48,326 bases of DNA from an uncultured Prevotellaceae bacterium (GTDB taxonomy: Bacteria; Bacteroidota; Bacteroidia; Bacteroidales; Muribaculaceae): assembly GCA_900319525.1 (NCBI GenBank), contig ONOU01000017.1, positions 1 through 48,326 on the forward strand. The letters run 5' to 3'. Below the pieces are notes generated by a model, which was not told where the DNA came from, did not search any database, and was given only the letters and a program-made list of their open reading frames with translations. Within the stretch, counting starts at the first letter, position 1. Each line of letters starts with the position of its first letter. Below are positions 26,046 to 34,329 of this stretch, in pieces. The position numbers and the translations under genes are program-made.

Positions 26046-26666
26046 ATGAATACGACAAAGAAACTGATTACCCTTTTGCTGGCGATGCTGGCCTGCATGA
26101 GCGCCAGCGCGCAAGTGAAATTCGGTGCCAAGGTGGGTCTTGACTTGACCAACTTTTGGGGGAAGGAATGCGGACACCATATGGTGCTTAATTATCAGGC
26201 AGGCTTGCTGATGGAGTACAAGTTCCATCCCCACTTCGGCATTAGTCCTGAAGTCGTGTTTGCTGCTCAGGGCGGACAGGAAAAGGCTGATGACGGAAGT
26301 GAAATGAGTGGTTTCATCAGGAGTGATAAACACTATCATACAAACTACATCAACGTGCCGGTGCTGCTCAAGTATTATCCGACCCAAGACTTCAGCATCG
26401 ACTTCGGCCCGCAAGTGGGTTTCAACGTGTATAGCAAGTACACGAAGGGCAAACACGAAGCCACAGATTATAAAGACATGACAAAACCAATAGACTTCGG
26501 GTTAGGGTTGGGGTGCACCTATGACCTTGATAAGAATGCCTTTATTCAGCTACGTTACACCTTGGGACTGACCAAAGCGTTCAAGATGAGACATACTACT
26601 GCATACAGCATAGAGAACTACCGCAAGAACGGCAACATCCAGCTCGCTTTCGGCATGAAATTCTGA
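26046..26666 (+). CDS. PorT-like outer-membrane beta-barrel protein
   Basis: This 206-residue protein has a signal peptide (1-22, ending SASA) and an OMP_b-brl_2-type eight-strand barrel. Motifs include VKFGAKVGLDLTNF, NYINVPVLLKYYPT and FSIDFGPQVGFNVYS, and the protein ends in Phe as outer-membrane barrels do. It is a close paralogue of the protein at 32364. Small barrels of this kind are abundant in Bacteroidota; their role here is unknown. The signal-peptide DNA is shared with several unrelated genes nearby. Confidence 0.85.
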   Translation: MNTTKKLITLLLAMLACMSASAQVKFGAKVGLDLTNFWGKECGHHMVLNYQAGLLMEYKFHPHFGISPEVVFAAQGGQEKADDGSEMSGFIRSDKHYHTNYINVPVLLKYYPTQDFSIDFGPQVGFNVYSKYTKGKHEATDYKDMTKPIDFGLGLGCTYDLDKNAFIQLRYTLGLTKAFKMRHTTAYSIENYRKNGNIQLAFGMKF

Positions 26667-26873
26667 CTTTTCTTATCACAAAGAGCATGGTGTAAAATAT
26701 GCATCTACAATTTTCCGCATGTTCAAATTCCTCCGCTGATAAAGTTTCTGCTTAAATCAAAGTCATAAGCAAGAAATACCGTAAATTAGCCATGCCGATA
26801 AAACGACACGGCTTTTATGTCGCCATGATTTAAACAATGACATAGATAGATGAAGTACGAAGCAGGAAACTGG

Positions 26874-28675
26874 TCAAGTCACATCGTTTTGATCATTCTG
26901 TTCTGCGACCCCGTTTTCGTTATCACTCGTCAAGACCCAATCATATTTCTTTACCCATCGCCAAATGGTGACGCGTGAGAGGTTGGTCATGTTCTGTATC
27001 TGAGGTTTGGACAACCCGATACGCATCAAGTAACATACCTGCATCTGTCGTTCGGTGAAATTACCTAATTTAGCCAACAGCCTCTCCTTGAATGACGGGT
27101 AAAGTTCATCAACTGCATGATAGAGCTGTTTCCAGTCAGCAGATGTCATGTTTTTCTTGCCCGCTGAAGATTGCCTGATAGCATAAATGACATCTTCGGC
27201 TTTGCCTTCCAGTTCAGACTGATGGAGCATCTGGATAACGGTCTTGTTTTGGTCCATCTTCTCCGACAACTGTTGCTCTCTTTCTTTCAAGGCTTCTTCA
27301 TATTCCGACAATTCGGCATTAACTCGTTCAAGCTCGTTTTTCACGTCGCTGAGTTCATCAGTCGTTTTCTCTAATGACGCCCTCAATTTTTCCAGGTTCT
27401 TTTCCTTCTGTTCAATATCCCTGCGCAGTTGCTTCTCATCACTTGAAACTTGCTGCAGTTCTGTCGAAAGATTAAGCACTTCCTTCAGATGCTTGCTGCG
27501 CCTTCTGACATAAAGCATATAACCGATACTTGCCAGCAGTATTGCCGCCAACGCTACAATGATGAGCGTGTTCTTGTACCTTTCTTTCTCGTCTTTCAGG
27601 CTTTGCTCTTTCTTTTGGTCTAAGTGATACTGAAACTGATTGTTCACCGTTGCCGCCAGTTCCTGGCGTTTCCCGAAGTCCAATGAATCGCTCAGGGCCA
27701 TATAAAACGCAGCATATCGGTTTGCGTTTTGCACGTCACCACGCCTGTTATAAATCCGATGCAACAACCTTGACGCGTCATATTGATTATAGATGTCTGT
27801 CCCTTTTCCAGCACCAGATTACAGTAAACGATGGCCGAATCAGTTTTGCCGCATAAATCGTAATACTGGGCAAATGCCATGCACGGGAAATCGGAAAACT
27901 CTTCTAATGGGTCCATTTCTATCATCGAAAAGCACTTCCTGGCTTTGGGCAATCGCTTCATGTAGGAATAGTCATTTAACAGATACAGCAGTTCATACTG
28001 ATGGCTTGAGATGTCTTTTGAACGGATGATTTCATCCAAGACGGCGTCAAAGGCTTTTTCGGCCTCCTGTTGTTTTTCCTGTGCAAGATATGCCGTGCCA
28101 AGGTGCAAGTATGGTAGAATAACGTCTTTATGCATCCGCTTGGAAATCTCAAGTTCTCCCTGTGCCATCTTGACCGCAGCATCATAATTATTTACCTTAT
28201 AGTAGAGGTCATTCAGATTGGAGTAGGCGTTACGCATCATCAGCGAATCGCAATCACTTCCATCATTTTGTGCATATTCTAATGATTTGAGGAAGTATTC
28301 CATGGAACGCGGCGTGTCTTGCAAATCACGGTACACGCTACCGGCGTAGTAGGTTACTTCTTGTTTCTCAGGCAAGGAACCTTTCTCCTCAAAATACTCG
28401 AGCAGTTTCTTTATCATCAAGTCAGAGTTCGCTGTGTTGAATGCTTTGTCATTCAGCCTGATGCGTAATAAATCATACTTATTCCTGACATAATCGTTCT
28501 GCTCTCGGATTTCGATCTCCAGAGAATCAAGCATGGCAAGAGCATGGCTGGGATCTTCATCGCCAATCATTTTAATCTTCTCATAGTCTCCCAAAGCACG
28601 TTTGTCAGAACATGAGAATAACATGCACAAGCAGGTTGCACACAGAATTTGGATAAAAAATAGCTTGGTACTCAT
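26874..28675 (-). pseudogene. TPR-type membrane-bound regulator, split by a frameshift
   Basis: Two consecutive minus-strand frames together make one ~600-residue regulator. The first (28675 down to about 27795) has a lipoprotein-like signal (LFSC, Cys22) and TPR-like helices. The second (from about 27790 to 26874) has the end of the TPR part, a membrane span (IIVALAAILLASIGYMLYV), a long coiled coil and a C-terminal helix-turn-helix (FTERQMQVCYLMRIGLSK, then LSRVTIWRWVKKY). The frames join if one base is added to the AAAAGGGACAG run near 27810, giving EKGTDIYNQYDASRLLHRIYN split over the join. The intact family senses with a periplasmic TPR part and binds DNA in the cytoplasm. The shift could be a real mutation or a sequencing error. 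Confidence 0.75.
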
Positions 28676-28697
28676 ATTGAAGTTCGTTTCTAGGGCA

Positions 28698-28728
28698 CAA
28701 AATTAGGTAGAATAATGCGAACAACCAA
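28698..28728 (-). promoter_or_regulatory. Promoter of the TPR regulator
   Basis: On the minus strand TTG (28726-28728), a 20-base spacer and TAATTTTG (28698-28705). It lies 22 bases before the start codon. Confidence 0.65.
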
Positions 28729-28944
28729 GCAACAATTGTTTCTCTGTGTTTCACGACTAAACGAAAGCCGTGTTTATGAATTATAGAGAGCTTAATTGTC
28801 ATAAATGATTGGTAATTTGATGTTTAACCAAATCTGAACGATGGTAAATCTCGTCAAATGTACGGGAGAAACACAATGAAACAACAAATATTTTAGAATG
28901 TATAGAACCATATGTAACTTTGCAATCATTATTTTGGTACGAAT

Positions 28945-28991
28945 TATACCCATTTGGGTATTGCGGACGGAATTAGGGTTTGGTAATTTTG
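28945..28991 (+). promoter_or_regulatory. Palindrome-type promoter of the first propeller-like lipoprotein
   Basis: TATACCCATTTGGGTATT (28945-28962), TTG at 28961-28963, a 20-base spacer and TAATTTTG (28984-28991). The start codon is 40 bases downstream. Confidence 0.8.
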
Positions 28992-29031
28992 CAACAAAAG
29001 ATATAATAACTCAATAAAAAAGGAGATAACT

Positions 29032-30072
29032 ATGAACAAGAAACTAATTACACTGCTGCTGGCGATGCTGGCGCTGACAAGTTGTAAGGACAGTAAGGAC
29101 GAACCCACGCCGACGCCTCCAAATCCAGTCGAGGAGACAACAACAATGTATTTCGCCACATCGGGTTTTTATGGCTATCCCGAGGAGATTTACAACATTG
29201 ACGGATATCTTGTGTATCAATGTGAAGATACTGAATGCAGTATTCAATCGCTGACTACTGACGGCAGGGATTGGTATGCTGTCATCATCCGTGGTGATGG
29301 CGTTTACAATGTCATTAAGAACGGGACATCCATATATTTGACAGGAGATAGAATCTGGGGGATTGCTGTTGAGAATGGTACCATTTACACCATCCAGGAA
29401 CATACTTATACCACACATTCGTTATGGGTGTATAAAGATTTCCAGCGATGGTATGAAGTCGATGGAGATGTTTATTACAATACGTCTTCAATAAATGACG
29501 GCAAAGTTGCCATGGGTGTTTATGATGAACTGCCCTACTACTGGTGTAATGGAGAGATTCTTCCTGTTGATGGATTGGATGAAGGCTTCAATTGGATTTA
29601 TGGGATTGACCTTCAAGGAGATGACCTGCTGATCACCTATGAGAGCATTCAGGATTTGAAGAACAAGTACTGGTGGAATGGTAAGAACTATGATTTGACC
29701 ATTTATCCAAGATGTTCCAAACTGATCAATGGCCACGCCGTCATCGTGGGACGAAAAACCACCGAACAGCACGTCGGAGGAATAACTGGCGTTGCGGCGG
29801 TGATTATTGATGGAGAAGAGACAACATTAAGCGACGAAATCGGCACATCTGCTGAACAGCTTGTGGGTTATGGGCAAGATATCTATATTCTTGTCCGAGA
29901 GCGTACTGGACCAGTTATTCTCAAGAACATGCAATCCATTATGTTACCCGATATAGAAATCCCTGAGGATCTGAAACAAGCCTATCATGACTCCGGCTTC
30001 GATAAGATAAACTTGAAGACTCTGGGCGTCGAATGCTTTGCAGTGGCCATGAGACCCTATTTGCCTGATTGA
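29032..30072 (+). CDS. Repeat-rich lipoprotein of unknown function (paralogue of 34330)
   Basis: This 346-residue lipoprotein has lipobox LTSC (Cys18), then a Pro/Thr-rich spacer. The body is a series of ~45-residue repeats with aromatic and Asp/Gly turns (GRDWYAVIIRGDGVYNVIKNG, WWNGKNYDL, YWCNGE), which suggests a beta-propeller. I recognise no family. A paralogue lies at 34330 with the same repeat phrases. It is under the shared palindrome promoter, so it is probably coexpressed with the other envelope genes. Surface or periplasmic exposure is inferred. Confidence 0.8.
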   Translation: MNKKLITLLLAMLALTSCKDSKDEPTPTPPNPVEETTTMYFATSGFYGYPEEIYNIDGYLVYQCEDTECSIQSLTTDGRDWYAVIIRGDGVYNVIKNGTSIYLTGDRIWGIAVENGTIYTIQEHTYTTHSLWVYKDFQRWYEVDGDVYYNTSSINDGKVAMGVYDELPYYWCNGEILPVDGLDEGFNWIYGIDLQGDDLLITYESIQDLKNKYWWNGKNYDLTIYPRCSKLINGHAVIVGRKTTEQHVGGITGVAAVIIDGEETTLSDEIGTSAEQLVGYGQDIYILVRERTGPVILKNMQSIMLPDIEIPEDLKQAYHDSGFDKINLKTLGVECFAVAMRPYLPD

Positions 30073-30095
30073 CTTTTTTAAACAGTTCCTGTAAT

Positions 30096-30128
30096 AATTC
30101 CCAAATGGTATTGCAGCTCCATATTTTG
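30096..30128 (+). promoter_or_regulatory. Decayed palindrome promoter
   Basis: AATTCCCAAATGGTATTG (30096-30113) resembles the palindrome but has lost one G of the right arm. The -7-like ATATTTTG (30121-30128) follows after only 7 bases instead of 20, so about 13 bases have been deleted. It lies in front of a truncated gene. Confidence 0.6.
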
Positions 30129-30161
30129 CAATCACGATTATTACACAAAGCAATCTATGAC

Positions 30162-30332
30162 ATGAACAAGAAAAAGAAACTGATTATGCTGCTGGCGATG
30201 CTGGCATGCATGGGTGTAAGTGCTCAGGACATTCTGATTGACGAAACTTGTCCGCCTCAATTTCCTGGCGGCGAAGCTGCGTTGATCAACTTCCTCAATG
30301 CCGAAATCTCAATATACTTTTGCATAGAGTAG
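30162..30332 (+). pseudogene. Truncated TonB_C-domain protein
   Basis: The first ~46 residues (signal peptide ending GVSAQ, then CPPQFPGGEAALINFLN) closely match the start of the tandem TonB_C protein at 33081, including at the DNA level. The frame then runs into unrelated sequence and stops after 56 residues. The conserved remainder of the domain (KYPPxAA onwards) is absent. Its promoter is also damaged. Confidence 0.75.
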
Positions 30333-30365
30333 ATAGATTGTCAAACAACTAAACGAAGTGAGAAA

Positions 30366-30611
30366 ATGAGACACTTTCGTTCCATATTGGTGATACTGGT
30401 TGCATTTTGCCTTGGCTCCATCGATGGGGATAGCCATCAAACCGAAAGCAACCAACGAGGTTCGCCAACTGCATTGGCAATCCGCTTGGAGTCAGCACCG
30501 ATTGATTTCTCGGGATCAACCGTAATTCTCGAAGAAACGTTATCTGCACGTTCATGCTCTTCGGTCATAAAAGTGCTATTGGATTCACCCGTTTCTCATT
30601 TCACCCGATAG
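30366..30611 (+). CDS. Small hypothetical protein with a signal-like N-terminus
   Basis: An 81-residue frame opens with MRHFRSILVILVAFCLGS, which looks like a signal peptide, but the rest has no recognisable features. A TACTTTTG box (30315-30322) lies 44 bases upstream without a -33 partner. It follows the truncated TonB_C gene and could be a decayed remnant rather than a working gene. Confidence 0.3.
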   Translation: MRHFRSILVILVAFCLGSIDGDSHQTESNQRGSPTALAIRLESAPIDFSGSTVILEETLSARSCSSVIKVLLDSPVSHFTR

Positions 30612-30676
30612 TAATAATAGCGTTAACATGGCACAATTCAGCTTTTATCTTAGAAAACATCAGGTCTGTAGCTAAA

Positions 30677-30723
30677 AATACCCTTTTGGGTATTGCAGAA
30701 GTGATAATAAACTTGCTATTTTG
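30677..30723 (+). promoter_or_regulatory. Palindrome-type promoter (perfect variant) before the 30863 lipoprotein
   Basis: AATACCCTTTTGGGTATT (30677-30694) is a perfect inverted repeat of the AATACCC form. TTG at 30693-30695, a 20-base spacer and CTATTTTG (30716-30723). The next gene starts 140 bases later, with a second promoter in between. Confidence 0.75.
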
Positions 30724-30794
30724 CAAAATGAACTTTTTGTTTTTCAGATGACTGAACTACAACTGATTATAAAACGTTAAATGAACTGCGATTA

Positions 30795-30827
30795 TTTGCA
30801 AGTTTCGGTAATATCACTTTAACTTTG
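30795..30827 (+). promoter_or_regulatory. Second, proximal promoter of the 30863 lipoprotein
   Basis: TTTG (30795-30798), a 21-base spacer and TAACTTTG (30820-30827), 36 bases before the start codon. The region is similar to the promoter before the PorT-like gene at 26046 and carries no palindrome. Confidence 0.68.
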
Positions 30828-30862
30828 CAAGCAAATAAATGACCTAAAAATTATATAACATC

Positions 30863-31693
30863 ATGGACTATAAGAAACACTTCAATACAAACAACATCAC
30901 AATAAAAGAGGCTTATTTCTTTTTCCTGGTCATCATGTTTGGCGCCACACTGGCAGCTTGCGGACACGACGATGAACCCGAGGAACAGCCTGATGAGATA
31001 CAGACTTCCGAAATTGACTTCTATAGCCGTACCATCAAGGGCAATAACGTGGCATTCCTTAGTCATAAAGGCACTGTAGTGCTTAATTACACCAAAGGGA
31101 CCATCCAATTGACCAGTAAATACAATGATTTCGATGGTCAGCCCCACACGTTCACGACAGGCGAAATGCAGGTGGCATATACCGGGGATGGCACACTCTA
31201 TACATTCCGCGACCCGACGATGCAGACCGACTATGACGGCAGCACCTCTGTCGGACTCTTTGACACCGCAACAGGAGTGATCCTGTATACGTTCAACAAC
31301 GAGATAGGGAAAATCTTCACCACCACCTATCTCAATTTTCCCTCCTCCGAGGTCCGAATCGGAAAAATTGGAGACAGCTACTTTATCACCCACGATAAGT
31401 CTGAATTCCTGTTTGCACCTGTCGACCAGGGCAGTAAATGCGTCTTGCAGATTAACAACTTTGTCGCCGACATGAGCGGGAATGTGGCGGCCGATGTCAT
31501 TCAGTTCATGGGATTACCGATGACCTCGACTCCCAATGGATATACCATCGTTGCCGACCGAGCCGAATCGACCTACGGGGGCAATTACACCATCACCGAC
31601 GTCAACATCTCTATCAATAACCAGTGCAGAGGTATCTATGGGTCGTACCTATGCAACGGCTACAAGATTGAGTTCGCAGCCCACTTGTACTAG
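30863..31693 (+). CDS. Lipoprotein of unknown function
   Basis: This 276-residue protein has an unusually long N-region (about 20 residues) before the hydrophobic core and the lipobox LAAC (Cys33), followed by an acidic linker DDEPEEQPDE. The body is predicted to be mostly strands (TVVLNYTKGTIQLTS, MQVAYTGDGTLYTF) and resembles the small lipocalin-like lipoproteins common in Bacteroidales. I do not recognise a family. It has two promoters, one with the shared palindrome. Confidence 0.78.
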   Translation: MDYKKHFNTNNITIKEAYFFFLVIMFGATLAACGHDDEPEEQPDEIQTSEIDFYSRTIKGNNVAFLSHKGTVVLNYTKGTIQLTSKYNDFDGQPHTFTTGEMQVAYTGDGTLYTFRDPTMQTDYDGSTSVGLFDTATGVILYTFNNEIGKIFTTTYLNFPSSEVRIGKIGDSYFITHDKSEFLFAPVDQGSKCVLQINNFVADMSGNVAADVIQFMGLPMTSTPNGYTIVADRAESTYGGNYTITDVNISINNQCRGIYGSYLCNGYKIEFAAHLY

Positions 31694-31789
31694 CACCATT
31701 CCCTGAGAATTCAATAATGAATCGTTATGCAGGGACAGAGATTATCAGTAGCTTTACTACTCTAGATGTTCCAAGTTCAGTCAGCAAAA

Positions 31790-31836
31790 AACACCCATTT
31801 GGGTATTGCAAGCGAGAATATGATATAATAATTTTG
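31790..31836 (+). promoter_or_regulatory. Palindrome-type promoter of the 31860-32981 operon
   Basis: AACACCCATTTGGGTATT (31790-31807), TTG at 31806-31808, a 20-base spacer and TAATTTTG (31829-31836), 23 bases before the start codon. Confidence 0.8.
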
Positions 31837-31859
31837 CGACTAGTTAAATAACTAAGTAT

Positions 31860-32348
31860 ATGCATATGAAATCGAGTAATAAATTATCAGTATTTGTTAC
31901 GTTGTTCATCATGATGCTGCTTGGCTCATGTGATTTTGTTTCATCTTACGATTTCAGAATCCATAATCAAACTGAAGATTCAATATCAATAGAGATGACA
32001 ATAAAATGTCCTCCATATTATTCTTATTTCGAGAAGAATGGACAACGCTTTAATTGCTATGACAATTACTATCGACCTGAAATAGACACTCTTGCGATAT
32101 TATTATCTGGGGATGTTTTTATGGCTAAAAGCGTATTGGTGAATCAAAGTTTGAGCGGTTTTGAGAAAGATGGAGTAACGCCTTTTTGGTACTACATCAA
32201 ATCCATCACTATAGGAGAGAAAAGCCTTGACCCCAAGGTGTGGAACCATGAATCGGCATGGCAGAAGAAACATGATGGACACGGCATATTCTTTGGCGAA
32301 ACATGGAAATATGACTTGTGGATAGACGAATCTATGAAATATAACTAA
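31860..32348 (+). CDS. Small lipoprotein of unknown function
   Basis: This 162-residue protein has lipobox LGSC (Cys24) and a body rich in Tyr, Trp and charged residues. I recognise no domain. The start could be ATG 31860 or 31866; both precede the signal peptide. It ends 15 bases before the PorT-like gene, so the two form an operon under the palindrome promoter. It is more AT-rich than its neighbour. Confidence 0.72.
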   Translation: MHMKSSNKLSVFVTLFIMMLLGSCDFVSSYDFRIHNQTEDSISIEMTIKCPPYYSYFEKNGQRFNCYDNYYRPEIDTLAILLSGDVFMAKSVLVNQSLSGFEKDGVTPFWYYIKSITIGEKSLDPKVWNHESAWQKKHDGHGIFFGETWKYDLWIDESMKYN

Positions 32349-32363
32349 TAAATAGACAAGATT

Positions 32364-32981
32364 ATGATGAAAATGAAAAAGAAACTGATTATGCTTCTTG
32401 CGGTGCTGGCATGCATGAGTGCAAGCGCACAAGTGAAATTCGGTGCCAAGGTGGGTCTTGACTTGACCAACTTTTGGGGCAAACATGCTGGTCATAAGAT
32501 GGCATTGAACTATCAAGCAGGTCTGATGATGGAATATCAATTCAGCAACCTATTTGCTGTTGCCCCCGAAGTGGTATTCGCATCACAAGGTAATGGCGAG
32601 AGATCTTTGTATGAAGAAGGATGGGTCGGAGAAGAGCCTTCGTCAAAAACGATGATTTCATTTCAGACCAACTACATCAATGTGCCCGTGATGCTCAAAT
32701 ATTATGCAACGCCAGCTTTCAGTATTGACTTTGGTCCCCAAGTTGGTTTCAATGTGTACAGCAAATACACCATCAAGGGTCCTGACAACAAATATGTCAC
32801 GAATAACAAAAAGTACACGAAAGCCGTTGATTTCGGCTTGGGCCTTGGTGCGACCTACAACCTGACAGACAATGCCTTTGTTCAAGCACGCTACACCCTT
32901 GGTCTCACTAATGTGTTTAAGGACGATTTCAATGAAAGCAAGAACGGCAACATCCAGCTCTCCATCGGCTACCGTTTCTAA
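32364..32981 (+). CDS. PorT-like outer-membrane beta-barrel protein
   Basis: This 205-residue paralogue of the protein at 26046 shares the signal peptide, the QVKFGAKVGLDLTNFWGK opening (nearly identical DNA), NYINVPVMLKYYAT, FSIDFGPQVGFNVYSKYT and a C-terminal RF for barrel assembly. The first methionines are clustered; ATG 32364 is the first. The loops differ, as expected for surface-exposed parts of duplicated barrels. It is cotranscribed with the lipoprotein upstream. Confidence 0.85.
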   Translation: MMKMKKKLIMLLAVLACMSASAQVKFGAKVGLDLTNFWGKHAGHKMALNYQAGLMMEYQFSNLFAVAPEVVFASQGNGERSLYEEGWVGEEPSSKTMISFQTNYINVPVMLKYYATPAFSIDFGPQVGFNVYSKYTIKGPDNKYVTNNKKYTKAVDFGLGLGATYNLTDNAFVQARYTLGLTNVFKDDFNESKNGNIQLSIGYRF

Positions 32982-33010
32982 ACATATCAGCTAGGTTGTG
33001 AGATGATAAA

Positions 33011-33057
33011 AACACCCATTTGGGTGTTGGCTTTGTGACTTAACAATAGTATTTTTG
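33011..33057 (+). promoter_or_regulatory. Palindrome-type promoter (perfect) of the tandem TonB_C gene
   Basis: AACACCCATTTGGGTGTT (33011-33028) has perfect 7-base arms. TTG at 33027-33029, a 20-base spacer and TATTTTTG (33050-33057), 23 bases before the start codon. Confidence 0.82.
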
Positions 33058-33080
33058 CATCTGAAATAAAGCGTAGAAAC

Positions 33081-33803
33081 ATGAACATGACAAAGAAACT
33101 GATGACCCTGCTGCTGGCGATGCTGGCATGCATGACTGTGAGTGCTCAAGATACAGTGATTGACGATACGTGCCCGCCTCAATTCCCAGGTGGCGATGCA
33201 GCGTTGATAAACTTCCTCAACGAGAACATCAAGTATCCGCCCAAGGCCGCTCAGGACAGAATCGAAGGCAAGGTCATCGTGCAGTTCATGGTGAAGAAGA
33301 CGGGAAAAATCGATGATGTCAAAGTGCTCCGTTCGGTGCGCAAGGACCTCGATAAAGAGGCCGTCAGGGTTATCAAGATGATGCCCGACTTCGTTCCGGC
33401 CAAGCAAAACGGCGAAACCGTCGACATGCCGTACACGATACCAGTGTCCTTCAAGCTGTTCGATGAGATGAAGCCGCTTACGTTGGAAGGTTCAGATGTG
33501 CCCGATGATTTCCAGCCGCCGATGTTTCCTGGAGGCGACAGAGCCCTGATGGAGTTCCTCAAAGAAAATGTCAAATACCCACCGATGGCTGCCAAAAGAA
33601 AGATCCAAGGCAGAGTCGTCATGACTTTTGTCGTGGACAAAACGGGCAAAGTATCTGAAATCAAGGTTGCCAAATCGGTAGATATTTATTTAGACACCGA
33701 AGCCATCCGCGTCTGCAAGCTGCTGCCCGATTTCATCCCAGCCAAGCAGAATGGGGAACCCGTCAGCGTATGGTTCACCCTTCCCATCACATTCAAGTTA
33801 TAA
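33081..33803 (+). CDS. Periplasmic protein with two tandem TonB C-terminal domains
   Basis: This 240-residue protein has a cleavable-looking signal peptide (ending TVSAQ) and two TonB_C repeats of ~96 residues (about 31-126 and 145-240). Each has PPxFPGGDxAL, ENxKYPPxAA, KTGK and PAKQNGE, and ends in FKL. Ordinary TonB proteins have one such domain tethered by a membrane helix and a long linker; here there is no anchor and no proline-rich linker. It may bind receptors without energising them, or have another binding role. It lies under a perfect copy of the shared palindrome. A truncated copy lies at 30162. Confidence 0.85.
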   Translation: MNMTKKLMTLLLAMLACMTVSAQDTVIDDTCPPQFPGGDAALINFLNENIKYPPKAAQDRIEGKVIVQFMVKKTGKIDDVKVLRSVRKDLDKEAVRVIKMMPDFVPAKQNGETVDMPYTIPVSFKLFDEMKPLTLEGSDVPDDFQPPMFPGGDRALMEFLKENVKYPPMAAKRKIQGRVVMTFVVDKTGKVSEIKVAKSVDIYLDTEAIRVCKLLPDFIPAKQNGEPVSVWFTLPITFKL

Positions 33804-34023
33804 ATGATTCTTGAGATACCACTTCATGCACAGGCGCAGGTTCGCACACAGGTTTTGGATAAACTTGGCTGCACCTCAGCCATTGAAAACGTGTTTTCAT
33901 GGCGTTCGGCTTGCACAAGTTTTCACATCTTTTAGGATGGAAAGGTTGTGGGGGGTGAAAGATTGTGTGTATCTTTGGCTTTCTTTTTGTGAAAACTTTT
34001 TTAAGTAATATCCATTAGCAAGA

Positions 34024-34265
34024 ATGACTGATAAAATCACCAAGATTGTGTTGACCGGTGGCCCCTGCGCGGGCAAGACGACGGCAATGGCACAGATCAT
34101 CGAACACTTCAGCAGTCTGGTTTCCAGGTGTTCGCCATCCCCGAGGTGCCCACGATGTTCAGCAGCGCCGGCATCAACTACCTGACACAGAACAAGGCCC
34201 TGTTCTTTGAAACCGAGAAATCGACATTGAATATCCAGCTGGCGCTCGAGGATCACTTCGCCAAG
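34024..34265 (+). pseudogene. Fragment of the AAA-CYTH gene, frameshifted and truncated
   Basis: From its ATG this stretch matches the first ~80 codons of the intact gene at 35668, including the Walker A GGPCAGKTT. A one-base deletion in CTGGTTTCCAG (intact: CTGGGTTTCCAG) breaks the frame near 34118, and similarity ends at 34265. The upstream region from about 33851 is also duplicated, including the promoter. The copy is therefore a partial duplication and no longer functional. Confidence 0.85.
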
Positions 34266-34329
34266 CGCCGCCTTTCCTTATAAAAGAAATGATATAATCT
34301 TACAACAGAGATATTAATACGCAAAGATT

